A stretch of 17,148 bases of DNA, from positions 1 to 17,148 of the forward strand of contig JAJRUR010000305.1 in the NCBI GenBank assembly GCA_024277695.1. Reading direction: 5' to 3'. Both the position numbers and the translations under genes were made by a program. The notes beneath the pieces were generated by a model. The model was not told the origin of the DNA. It did no database searches and saw nothing but the letters and a program-made list of their open reading frames with translations. Positions 1-7,262 of the stretch are shown one piece after another; the stretch's first letter is position 1, and each line of letters begins with the position of its first letter. The stretch comes from Bacteroidota bacterium. GTDB taxonomy: Bacteria > Bacteroidota > Bacteroidia > Chitinophagales > Saprospiraceae.

Positions 1-146
1 ACTTTATCAAAAAATCAGTCAAAGATGGTTATCCGGAAGACGAGGGCAAACGTCGTGAAGACGATGTCGAAAAACTCATCAAAGAATATGGCCAAAAAGT
101 AGATGAATTGATCGCTGCCAAAGAAAAAGATATAATGACCATTTAG
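1..146 (+). CDS. frr: Ribosome recycling factor, C-terminal fragment (cut by window start)
   Basis: The open frame read from base 3 gives 47 residues ending DIMTI and a TAG stop at 144-146. The segment KRREDDVEKLIKEYG followed by a Lys/Glu-rich helix closely resembles the last helix of ribosome recycling factor (RRSQDDVQKLTD in E. coli). That protein works with EF-G to split post-termination ribosomes. Only the end of the three-helix-bundle domain is in the window; the start lies upstream. The gene converges on parC with 69 bp between the two stops. Identification rests on the C-terminal helix alone but the match is characteristic. Confidence 0.88.
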   Translation, partial: FIKKSVKDGYPEDEGKRREDDVEKLIKEYGQKVDELIAAKEKDIMTI

Positions 147-215
147 TAAGATTACCACATAACTCTCAGCCTTGAGATGATGTACCGCCAATAATTGCTA
201 TCCCTCAACAGAACA

Positions 216-2870
216 TTATTTAGCGTCACCAAATAGGTCTCCTTGGTTTGTGATCTCAAAATCTATCGTCTGCCCTATCTTCAATTGGTTATCTTCCTTT
301 ATTGTCTTAGATTTATGATTATCCGTAAATAGACGCATATCTTTCAGGAGTTTTACGGAACTGATTTTTACATCACTGAGTTTATTGCCGGCGGCTTTCC
401 AACCTTTAACATCCATCATATCTGATGGACGTATTTGCTTCTGGTGGATTTTTGATTTTCTTTTTTCTTTATACTGTACTTCGGACACGTTATCATCAGT
501 AAGTAATAATAATTTTGTCGATTTATGCTCATTTATCATAGAATATATTTGGTCAGGATTTCCTACTTCAAACCTAAAGCGCTTGAGCATTGTCCAATTT
601 TTGTTGCCGTCATAGTATATTACATTAAATACTTTATCCGGATCAAATTTTTCAAAATAGATGATTTTGTCCATTTCAAAGCGTCTATTTAAATCTAATG
701 TATAATGTCCAAATGCACCATTATAATATACTACCAATATAACATCTCCGGTATCAAATTGGCCTAATAGCCTCCCCTGTTTATTTTTATTGAGCTTACC
801 ACTTACTTCATCGAGCCATAAGTCATACGATCCGGCACTAGAAGCCCCGATTTGGTCTAGTGTCACTTTGTGTATGGGATAGCGGGTGATAATATTACCA
901 CCGGCACCACGTCCCTTGATGCCAAAGTCCTCAAACCCAAATTTGAATACTTTGTTACGCGCACGGCTTGTAGGTCGCAACGTGACGGTTACGACTTCTG
1001 CTTCGCCGTTGGGATGCGCACGAAAATAATGTACTTTACTCCTAGCTGCACCTTTGGTTAGATCGTATTCTTTATCGCGAGTAATCGAGGTGATTTGGAA
1101 CCGCTTTGCATAGCTTTTGCCTGACTTACCGTCCAAATATATCATACTATACGTCGTTCGATCATCTCCTTTTTTCCATATATCTACATGAATTATATTC
1201 TTGCCTACAAAAGTTTTTTCAGCAATGCGGGTGACTTTAAACTTTCCGTCCTTGGTAAATGCTATCACGTCATCCATATCAGAACAATCCTTAACGAATT
1301 CTGCACCTTCATTTTTCTTTAATCCATAACCTACAAAACCCTCTTTGCGATTTACCCATAGTTTTGAGTTATTAATGACTACATTTTTTCGATCTATACT
1401 GTCAAAGGATGTTATGGTGGTTTTGCGCTCACGCCCTTTGCCATATTTTTTTAAAAGATTTTCAAAATAAGCGATAGCATAATCCGTCAGGTGCTCTAAA
1501 TCATACTCTACGGCTTCAAGGTCTTCAGACAATTTTTTTAGAAGCTCATCCGCCTTAAAACTATTAAATTTAGATATACGTTTAATTTTGATTTCTGTCA
1601 ATTTGACGATATCCTCTTCTGATATATCTCGAGGGAGTAGTAATCTTTTTTCTTTGGCTTTTTTGGTCGATGGCGTTGCGACATATTGTTTTAGTCCCGT
1701 ATCGATGGCCTCCAACACTGCCTCCCAGGTTTCACATTCTTCGATTTGTCGATAGATACGCTTTTCAATAAATATCTTTTCCAATGAAGAAAAGAAAATC
1801 TTTTCGAGCAGTTCTCCTTTTTTAATTTCCAACTCTTGACGCAAGAGCTCCTTAGTCTGATCCGTTGATCGCCTCAATATCTCATCAACAGTCAGAAACA
1901 CCGGTTTATCACCATCGATGACACAAGCATTGGGTGAGATACTAATCTGACAGTTCGTAAAAGCATAGAGGGCATCAATCGTAACCGTAGGAGATATTTT
2001 AGGAGGTAATTCGATGCGAATTTCGACATCCTTGGCTGTATTATCCGTGACTTTTTTGATTTTAATTTTGCCGGCTTCATGTGCTTTGAGGATACTATCA
2101 ACCAGACCCGTAGTAGTAATACCGTAAGGGATATCTTTGATCACCAAAGTACTCTTATCCAACTCTTTTATCGTAGCTCTGATGATGACTTTTCCACCGC
2201 GTTTCCCACCTTGATAATCCGATACATCGATCGATCCTCCTGTCAGAAAATCGGGATAAATTTTTTGTTTGCGTCCTTTGAGCCATTGGATGGACGCCTT
2301 GATAAGCTCTTGAAAATTATGGGGAAGAATCTTGGTTGCCAGGCCTACTGCGATACCCTCTGCCCCATGCGCCAGTAACAGGGGAAACTTCATCGGAAGG
2401 TCAATGGGCTCATTTTTTCGACCATCATAAGACAACTGCCATTCAGTAGTCTGTGGGTTGAAGGCTACCTCTAAGGCAAATTTTGTCAGTCGCGCTTCGA
2501 TATATCTCGGCGCAGCGGCTCCGTCACCGGTCCGAATATCACCCCAGTTGCCCTGTGCATCGATCATGATATTTTTTTGTCCCATATTGACCAATGCATC
2601 ACCGATAGAAGCATCACCATGAGGATGAAACTGCATGGTATGTCCGATAATATTGGCGACTTTATTATATCGTCCGTCATCCATACGTTTCATGCTGTGC
2701 AAAATACGTCTATGTACGGGCTTGAGTCCATCTACGATAGATGGTATCGCTCGCTCCAGTATGACGTAAGAAGCATAATCCAGAAAGTACTCACGGTACA
2801 TATCTTTCATAGAATTGAGCGGGAGACCTTCTTGGCCGGGCTCTTGGTGTTCCTGTGTAGTATTTGACAT
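216..2870 (-). CDS. parC: DNA topoisomerase IV subunit A (ParC-type, Bacteroidota form)
   Basis: This is the 884-residue breakage-reunion subunit of a type IIA topoisomerase, which with ParE passes one duplex through another to decatenate and relax DNA. The N-terminal winged-helix/tower region has the active-site tyrosine Y123 after R122 in the motif AAAPRYIEARLTKFA. The quinolone-determining segment reads FHPHGDASIGDA (81-92). A long coiled region (about 370-490) precedes a C-terminal beta-pinwheel domain of roughly 380 residues with a GyrA-box-like GIKGRGAGGN stretch. The length and the HPHGDASIGDA form fit the Bacteroidota ParC family; GyrA of the phylum normally has a Ser and a Tyr here. 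The ATG at 2868-2870 gives the usual short N-terminal tail. It is apparently monocistronic, with its own promoter and convergent with frr. The main uncertainty is the paralogue name, not the function. Confidence 0.9.
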   Translation of the reverse strand: MSNTTQEHQEPGQEGLPLNSMKDMYREYFLDYASYVILERAIPSIVDGLKPVHRRILHSMKRMDDGRYNKVANIIGHTMQFHPHGDASIGDALVNMGQKNIMIDAQGNWGDIRTGDGAAAPRYIEARLTKFALEVAFNPQTTEWQLSYDGRKNEPIDLPMKFPLLLAHGAEGIAVGLATKILPHNFQELIKASIQWLKGRKQKIYPDFLTGGSIDVSDYQGGKRGGKVIIRATIKELDKSTLVIKDIPYGITTTGLVDSILKAHEAGKIKIKKVTDNTAKDVEIRIELPPKISPTVTIDALYAFTNCQISISPNACVIDGDKPVFLTVDEILRRSTDQTKELLRQELEIKKGELLEKIFFSSLEKIFIEKRIYRQIEECETWEAVLEAIDTGLKQYVATPSTKKAKEKRLLLPRDISEEDIVKLTEIKIKRISKFNSFKADELLKKLSEDLEAVEYDLEHLTDYAIAYFENLLKKYGKGRERKTTITSFDSIDRKNVVINNSKLWVNRKEGFVGYGLKKNEGAEFVKDCSDMDDVIAFTKDGKFKVTRIAEKTFVGKNIIHVDIWKKGDDRTTYSMIYLDGKSGKSYAKRFQITSITRDKEYDLTKGAARSKVHYFRAHPNGEAEVVTVTLRPTSRARNKVFKFGFEDFGIKGRGAGGNIITRYPIHKVTLDQIGASSAGSYDLWLDEVSGKLNKNKQGRLLGQFDTGDVILVVYYNGAFGHYTLDLNRRFEMDKIIYFEKFDPDKVFNVIYYDGNKNWTMLKRFRFEVGNPDQIYSMINEHKSTKLLLLTDDNVSEVQYKEKRKSKIHQKQIRPSDMMDVKGWKAAGNKLSDVKISSVKLLKDMRLFTDNHKSKTIKEDNQLKIGQTIDFEITNQGDLFGDAK

Positions 2871-2896
2871 ATTACATATTAATAAATAGCATAATA

Positions 2897-2926
2897 CAAA
2901 GCTAACAAATGCATAGTATCTAACAA
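2897..2926 (-). promoter_or_regulatory. Bacteroidota-type promoter of parC
   Basis: Read on the minus strand, a perfect -7 box TAGCTTTG (2897-2904) is preceded by TTG (2924-2926) with exactly 19 bp between. This matches the TTG-N19-TAnnTTTG pattern of the phylum's primary sigma factor. Transcription would start roughly 20 bp upstream of the parC ATG. It is predicted from sequence only. Confidence 0.6.
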
Positions 2927-3078
2927 TGGCCGAATGAAGAATAATTAGATTTTAGGCTGCAAAAATCAGTTTCGAGCCATATTTTTACAAAAAATCAGAA
3001 AAAAAACTGCCCTAGGCATCTTTAACTGAGACCATTTCGTTATCTTAAGGCACCTATGAGCTACAGCAATTGAAGCAA

Positions 3079-3642
3079 ATGGATATATCATTAAACATAG
3101 AACGACTCGAAAATCATCTTTTAGAGGCTTGTATCAACAACGAACGTTGGGCGCAAAAGGAGATCTACGAACACTTCTATGCTCAAATGCTCGGAGTGTG
3201 TATGCGATACTCCAATAATTCAATAGATGCCCAAGATATCCTTCATGACGGTTTTATCAAGGTTTTTAGACACATAGCCAAATATAAAAAAGGTACTTCT
3301 CTTCAGGCTTGGATGAAACGATTGATGATCAATACCGCCATCGACTACTATCGTAAAAAGACACGTCGAAGAACTGAAGAAATCACGGAAGCCTTTCGGT
3401 TGGATAGCAAAGAAGCGGATGCCATCAGTAAAGTATCCGAAAAAGAAATCTTGGGTTTTATCCAGATGCTGACTCCTACTTACCGGATGGTTTTTAATCT
3501 CTACATCATCGAAGGGTATTCGCACAAAGAGATCGGAACTATTATGGGGATAAAAGAGAGTACAAGCCGGTCCAATCTAGTAAAAGCAAGGGTGAAGCTC
3601 AAAGAATTGATTCTGACCAATACTAACTATGGCAAAAAATAA
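3079..3642 (+). CDS. ECF-type sigma-70 family RNA polymerase sigma factor
   Basis: A 187-residue protein from the ATG at 3079 has the two-domain layout of extracytoplasmic-function sigma factors. Region 2 contains the typical DAQDILHDGFIKVFRHI helix and the WMKRLMINTAIDYYRKKTRR DNA-melting/recognition segment. Region 4 contains a helix-turn-helix (YSHKEIGTIMGIKESTSRSNLVKAR). A TTG nine bases earlier is in frame, but the ATG is the better start. No clear -33/-7 promoter was found in the 208 bp upstream. The 3' end overlaps the next gene by 14 bp, which suggests translational coupling. The adjacent membrane protein is the likely regulator, as is usual for ECF sigma factors. The regulon cannot be read from the window. 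Confidence 0.9.
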   Translation: MDISLNIERLENHLLEACINNERWAQKEIYEHFYAQMLGVCMRYSNNSIDAQDILHDGFIKVFRHIAKYKKGTSLQAWMKRLMINTAIDYYRKKTRRRTEEITEAFRLDSKEADAISKVSEKEILGFIQMLTPTYRMVFNLYIIEGYSHKEIGTIMGIKESTSRSNLVKARVKLKELILTNTNYGKK

Positions 3643-5257
3643 ATTTGATCATATCATAAAGAATAAAATTATATCTCACGGAACGAAAAGTTCGGCAGAT
3701 TGGACTCGTATGGAAGCTCTGATCGATAAACATCTCCACGGAAGTGATCATCAAATTTTTGAACAGATCATCACTCAAAAGTTGGCTGCAGCAACTCAGA
3801 TCCATACAACGCCTCAGTGGGATAAAATGGAAGCGCGCTTAGATGCCCAAGTTAGTTTGGACACTAAAAAGTTTGATCAAATTATTTCTCAAAAGACCAA
3901 AACGCTTCCAATCGGCATCTCCAATTGGACAGAATTTTTGACCTTGCTGGAAGAATGGGAGCTCTTACATAGAAATATCATCACAAGCAGAATCGTGGAG
4001 GCTTTTGTACTCATTTTGGTACTCCTGCTGAGTTATCAAGAAATCAAATACAAGGACAATGACCAAGCTAGTGACCAGAGACTTACAGAAGTTTTATCTA
4101 ATCCTCCAGAGGAACTACAGATATCTGATATTCCGATCTTTACACCATCTACAGCTGATGATCGAGTTGCGGATCAGTCATCAAAAACAGTGCATCCCGG
4201 ACTCAAAGCATCTGCTTTCTACAAAAAAAAGCAGCACAAGGAGCAGCATAGCGCCACACCCGGAGACTTTGCCAAGAACAAGCCTAGAGACTTTCGATTT
4301 GATAGAACCGCCACTGAGCACAAGAAATCTGACAGAACTGCCTTGCCTCCTTTACATGTAGTATCCTTTCGCAAAAAAATTGTTGCATCAAAGGCTCTCG
4401 CCAAAAACCAAAATAAGAGAAGACCTGACGGCAAAAGAACTCTAACAATTCCTATAGAGACATTGCCCAATCAAATAGGCTACTTAGACATCATGAGTGC
4501 TTGGACATCTAAAAAAACTATTCAACCGATTGCAAAACTAAGAACAGTTTCGGATTATTTTGAAAACGGTTGGACACTAGGACTTCATTTGAGCTGGATA
4601 GAACACTTTATCAGTTCGCCGTCCAATCCATCATTTAACGTCTCAGCTTATAAGCGTTATAGTAGGGGGTATGGTTTCGGGTTGCGATTCAATCGAAAAA
4701 TCGGCAAATGGAGTTTGTCCAGTGGTTTTGGGTATCAGTACCTCAACTATACGCCTCAAAATGTCACCGTTGTATTAGGATCCATCCTCCATCAAGGATA
4801 TCGACGATTCCGACATACAGGAACCACCCTTCATATCGCTCAGCTTCCCATCAGCCTATCACTGGATGTCAAGCAAACGGCGCACACAAGGTGGTATGCA
4901 ACCATCGGACTATCGTCTCAAGTAGTCGTCAGTTCAAAATATCTACTCGAAAACATTCCTGACCCTGAGCTTAGGAATGAGCCAAAACCTGCACCTTTAA
5001 ACTTTGAACCTTTCTCCAGCTATACGACACTAAATAATTTTTCGAAAGGAACCCTAGACGGGGGAGCACTCTATCTCAATAGTTTTAGCACCGCTCAGAT
5101 CGGTATAGGCATGGATTATGCCATCAACCCAGATCATGCTATCTTCATGAATCTAAGCTACCATCACCCAATTACATCTCGACGCTTGGGACCTAATAAT
5201 GATAGATTTTACAGTACGTACTTGAGTATGGGCTACAAATTTAAAATCAACAAATAA
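3629..5257 (+). CDS. Membrane-anchored putative sigma-factor partner with triple N-terminal repeat and beta-barrel-like C-terminus
   Basis: This 542-residue protein has no cleavable signal peptide. Residues 5-110 carry three tandem units of about 38 residues: F6-D-H-I-I..K..W25..M.A.ID, F44-E-Q-I-I..K..W64-D-K-M-E-A-R-LD and F82-D-Q-I-I..K..W100. The Phe anchors are exactly 38 residues apart. A single hydrophobic helix (about 121-138) follows, then a polar, Lys-rich linker to about 290. The C-terminal region of about 250 residues is rich in alternating aromatic/Gly strands (for example RGYGFGLRFNRK, WSLSSGFGYQYLNY, YLSMGYKFKINK), resembling the small outer-membrane-barrel fold. Bacteroidota ECF sigma genes are often followed by proteins with one FDxxI...W cytoplasmic motif, a TM helix and such a tail. 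The overlap with the sigma gene and the order cytoplasm-TM-periplasm suggest an anti-sigma or signalling role, which is inferred. No zinc-finger anti-sigma motif is visible. Confidence 0.7.
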   Translation: MAKNKFDHIIKNKIISHGTKSSADWTRMEALIDKHLHGSDHQIFEQIITQKLAAATQIHTTPQWDKMEARLDAQVSLDTKKFDQIISQKTKTLPIGISNWTEFLTLLEEWELLHRNIITSRIVEAFVLILVLLLSYQEIKYKDNDQASDQRLTEVLSNPPEELQISDIPIFTPSTADDRVADQSSKTVHPGLKASAFYKKKQHKEQHSATPGDFAKNKPRDFRFDRTATEHKKSDRTALPPLHVVSFRKKIVASKALAKNQNKRRPDGKRTLTIPIETLPNQIGYLDIMSAWTSKKTIQPIAKLRTVSDYFENGWTLGLHLSWIEHFISSPSNPSFNVSAYKRYSRGYGFGLRFNRKIGKWSLSSGFGYQYLNYTPQNVTVVLGSILHQGYRRFRHTGTTLHIAQLPISLSLDVKQTAHTRWYATIGLSSQVVVSSKYLLENIPDPELRNEPKPAPLNFEPFSSYTTLNNFSKGTLDGGALYLNSFSTAQIGIGMDYAINPDHAIFMNLSYHHPITSRRLGPNNDRFYSTYLSMGYKFKINK

Positions 5258-5269
5258 AATGTGCCGGAT

Positions 5270-5299
5270 CTATCTGTTCACTTTTTAGTAAATAGATAG
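5270..5299 (+). terminator. Hairpin after the sigma-factor operon, possible terminator
   Basis: Two 13-nt arms (5270-5282 and 5287-5299) pair around a TTTT loop with one G-U pair and one C-A mismatch. The outer arms CTATCT/AGATAG are perfect. It begins 12 bp after the stop of the 542-residue protein. Only interrupted T runs follow, so it may be a weak terminator or an mRNA 3'-end stabiliser. Confidence 0.5.
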
Positions 5300-5400
5300 T
5301 TCCTATTGTTTTTGCTATCTGGTGATGACAAGAGAAAAACTCAAGAACCCTATGTGTTTTAGGTTGAGTCATTTTTTTTAATTTCCAATCCGTATTCATC

Positions 5401-5430
5401 TTGAGGAATGAAGTAAATTAAGTATATTTA
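5401..5430 (+). promoter_or_regulatory. Candidate promoter of the DJ-1/PfpI lipoprotein gene
   Basis: TTG at 5401-5403 is followed after exactly 19 bp by TATATTTA (5423-5430), one base off the Bacteroidota TAnnTTTG -7 consensus. It lies about 40 bp upstream of the ATG at 5472. The spacing is good, but the -7 mismatch and the AT-rich context keep confidence low. Confidence 0.35.
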
Positions 5431-5471
5431 TCACCAATTGATTCGTTAACTTCGTACTGTAATACTCTCTT

Positions 5472-6200
5472 ATGCGTAACATCTTATTCTTCACCATAAT
5501 ATTATTTTTTGTAGCCTGCAAGCCGAATCCCAATGTATATAACCTTACGAGGAAGACAGATTTGCCCTCCAATCGATATAATGTAGCCATTCTTATCATG
5601 GACGGAGTATATAATACAGAGTTGATAGCACCTTATGACATTTTTCAGCATACGGTATATCGCCAAAATATCAAGCCGATGAATGTATTTCTTGTAGCCA
5701 ACACACTAGATCCCATACGTGCTTTTGAAGGCAACTACCACATTCCTGATTTTAACTACCTCACGGACAAAATACCCCATATAGATATTTTGGTCGTACC
5801 TAGTGCGGAGCATCACCTGGATACTGATTTGGAAGATAAGGAACTTATCGCTTGGGTAAAAAAAGTATCGAAAGACGCTATGTATATCACTTCCCACTGT
5901 GATGGTGCATTTATATTGGCCAAAGCCAATCTTTTAAAAAACAAATCTTGTACTACATTTCCGGGTGATATCGAAGCTATGAAAAAAATGTTTCCCGACC
6001 TAGACATCAAAAAGGATGTGTTTATCGTCCATGATGGAAAAATTATTACTTCAGCCGGTGGAGCAAAATCATTTGAGGCGGCACTCTATCTATGTGAGCT
6101 ACTCTATGGTGCGGAAGTTACTCGCCGACTTGCTCAAGGACTAGTCATCGACTGGGACATCACCAAACTATCTCACCTTATCGTCTCCAAGAAGATCTAA
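5472..6200 (+). CDS. DJ-1/PfpI family protein, predicted lipoprotein
   Basis: A 242-residue protein belonging to the class I glutamine amidotransferase-like superfamily (DJ-1/PfpI branch, closest in look to the GlxA/isonitrile-hydratase-like group). The core begins VAILIMDGVYNTEL (38-51). The nucleophile elbow is ITSHCDGAFILA with C143 at its tip, followed by the family's TTFPGD segment (161-166) and DGKIITSAGG (188-197). Unusually, the N-terminus is a lipoprotein signal peptide: a Lys/Arg-poor start, a hydrophobic stretch and the lipobox FFVAC with C16. The product should therefore be exported and lipid-anchored, whereas most DJ-1/PfpI proteins are cytosolic. The substrate is unknown; hydratase, protease/chaperone or deglycase-like chemistry are all possible. 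The next gene starts 26 bp downstream, so the two are probably co-transcribed. Confidence 0.8.
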   Translation: MRNILFFTIILFFVACKPNPNVYNLTRKTDLPSNRYNVAILIMDGVYNTELIAPYDIFQHTVYRQNIKPMNVFLVANTLDPIRAFEGNYHIPDFNYLTDKIPHIDILVVPSAEHHLDTDLEDKELIAWVKKVSKDAMYITSHCDGAFILAKANLLKNKSCTTFPGDIEAMKKMFPDLDIKKDVFIVHDGKIITSAGGAKSFEAALYLCELLYGAEVTRRLAQGLVIDWDITKLSHLIVSKKI

Positions 6201-6226
6201 GGATCATATTGACCAAAGTCCAAATA

Positions 6227-6736
6227 ATGACAGCTATAACAAAATATTTATGGATCTTATTGCTACTACTCATATGGATAAGCACGAGCCTTCAAGCACA
6301 AAAGCGCCTTCAGATCGAAAAGAAAAATAGTCTCCGACTCCTAAAATATCAAATTGGGGATTCCTTTACCTATCAAACCAAATTAGGTGGAAAGATCTGG
6401 TATTCTAGTGAGATCAAAGACATCGATGCGCAAAACAAACTCCTCTATTTGGATAATGTTATATTAAAACTCGATCAAATAAGTGCGGTGAAGAGTTTTC
6501 AGAACAGAGGGTGGTCACGTGGTTTCGCCCACACCTTACGGACCTTTGCTTTGTCATGGACGACATTTGCGGCTGTAGATCAGATCACCGGTGGTGATAC
6601 AGACTGGAAAGTCAATGCAATAGCAGCAGGGGTACCCCTTACATTGAGTATCCCTCTCCAATTGCTCTTTGAATCCAAGACACATAAACTTAACAAAAAA
6701 TTCAGCCTCCGGCTATTAGACTTGAGGATGGAATAA
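6227..6736 (+). CDS. Small exported protein of unknown function
   Basis: I do not recognise this 169-residue protein. The ATG at 6227 is preferred over an in-frame TTG at 6209, because from the ATG it begins with a clean Sec signal peptide (TKYLWILLLLLIWISTSLQAQ, cut probably after SLQA). The mature part starts with a Lys/Arg-rich helix, then a strand-rich section (GDSFTYQTKLGGKIWYSSEI, LLYLDNVILKLDQISAV). It ends with a moderately hydrophobic stretch (about 125-150), possibly one membrane-associated helix, and a basic tail. Similar small exported proteins with no assigned role occur in Bacteroidota, so this is best treated as a conserved hypothetical. It probably shares a transcript with the DJ-1/PfpI lipoprotein 26 bp upstream. 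It converges on aroQ. Confidence 0.7.
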   Translation: MTAITKYLWILLLLLIWISTSLQAQKRLQIEKKNSLRLLKYQIGDSFTYQTKLGGKIWYSSEIKDIDAQNKLLYLDNVILKLDQISAVKSFQNRGWSRGFAHTLRTFALSWTTFAAVDQITGGDTDWKVNAIAAGVPLTLSIPLQLLFESKTHKLNKKFSLRLLDLRME

Positions 6737-6800
6737 TAATGCGCCTTTTGAGTTTTGAGCAGCATAGCAAAAGAATACAATATAATTTCAGTACAATTAT

Positions 6801-7250
6801 TTATTTTGTGGAATTATTTTGTATTAATAGTTCAAAAGCCTCTTTATAGCCTTCAAAACCTTTTCCACTTATGGTAGCAATACATGGCTCTGTCAGATAA
6901 GAATGGTGCCGGAATTTTTCGCGCGCATCGACATCACTAATATGTATCTCTATGACCGGAGCAGAAATGGCTTTGACCGCATCAGCTATCGCTATCGAAG
7001 TATGCGTATAGGCAGCAGCATTTAGTATTATCCCATCACTATCAAAACCTACCTTATGCAGATAATCTATCAGTGCTCCTTCATGATTTGACTGATAGTA
7101 TTCTATCCACACCTGCGGATATGCTAGCCTCCACGCATCCAAATAGTATTCGATCGGATACTCTCCATAGATGTCCGACTCTCTTATACCCAATAAATTG
7201 AGATTAGGACCATGTATTATGTGTAGATGTGTATGATAATAAGGCAGCAA
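6801..7250 (-). CDS. aroQ: Type II 3-dehydroquinate dehydratase, TTG start
   Basis: This is a 149-residue type II dehydroquinase, which converts 3-dehydroquinate to 3-dehydroshikimate in the shikimate pathway to aromatic amino acids. Family residues are all present: the GPNLNLLG loop (14-21), flexible-lid R23 and catalytic Y28, the QSNHEG stretch (53-58), N77, H83 (AAAYTHTS), H103 in EIHIS, and R110/R114 in the AREKFRHHS motif. The usual Asn after HxS is Asp here (HISD). No ATG exists between the recQ stop and the GPNLNLLG motif, so translation must begin at a non-ATG codon. TTG at 7248-7250 gives a normal-length N-terminus. It lies 12 bp after recQ and is probably translated from the recQ message. 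Confidence 0.93.
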   Translation of the reverse strand: MLPYYHTHLHIIHGPNLNLLGIRESDIYGEYPIEYYLDAWRLAYPQVWIEYYQSNHEGALIDYLHKVGFDSDGIILNAAAYTHTSIAIADAVKAISAPVIEIHISDVDAREKFRHHSYLTEPCIATISGKGFEGYKEAFELLIQNNSTK

Positions 7251-7262
7251 AATAATGATATA

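Noticed and set aside
164..177. Small hairpin TCTCA-GCCT-TGAGA between frr and parC, considered as a terminator.
   Set aside because: It has only five pairs and no T tract on either strand.
6745..6773. CTTTTG...CAAAAG inverted repeat between the 169-residue exported gene and aroQ.
   Set aside because: The arms are six A/T-rich pairs with a 17-nt loop and no proper T run, too weak to call a terminator.
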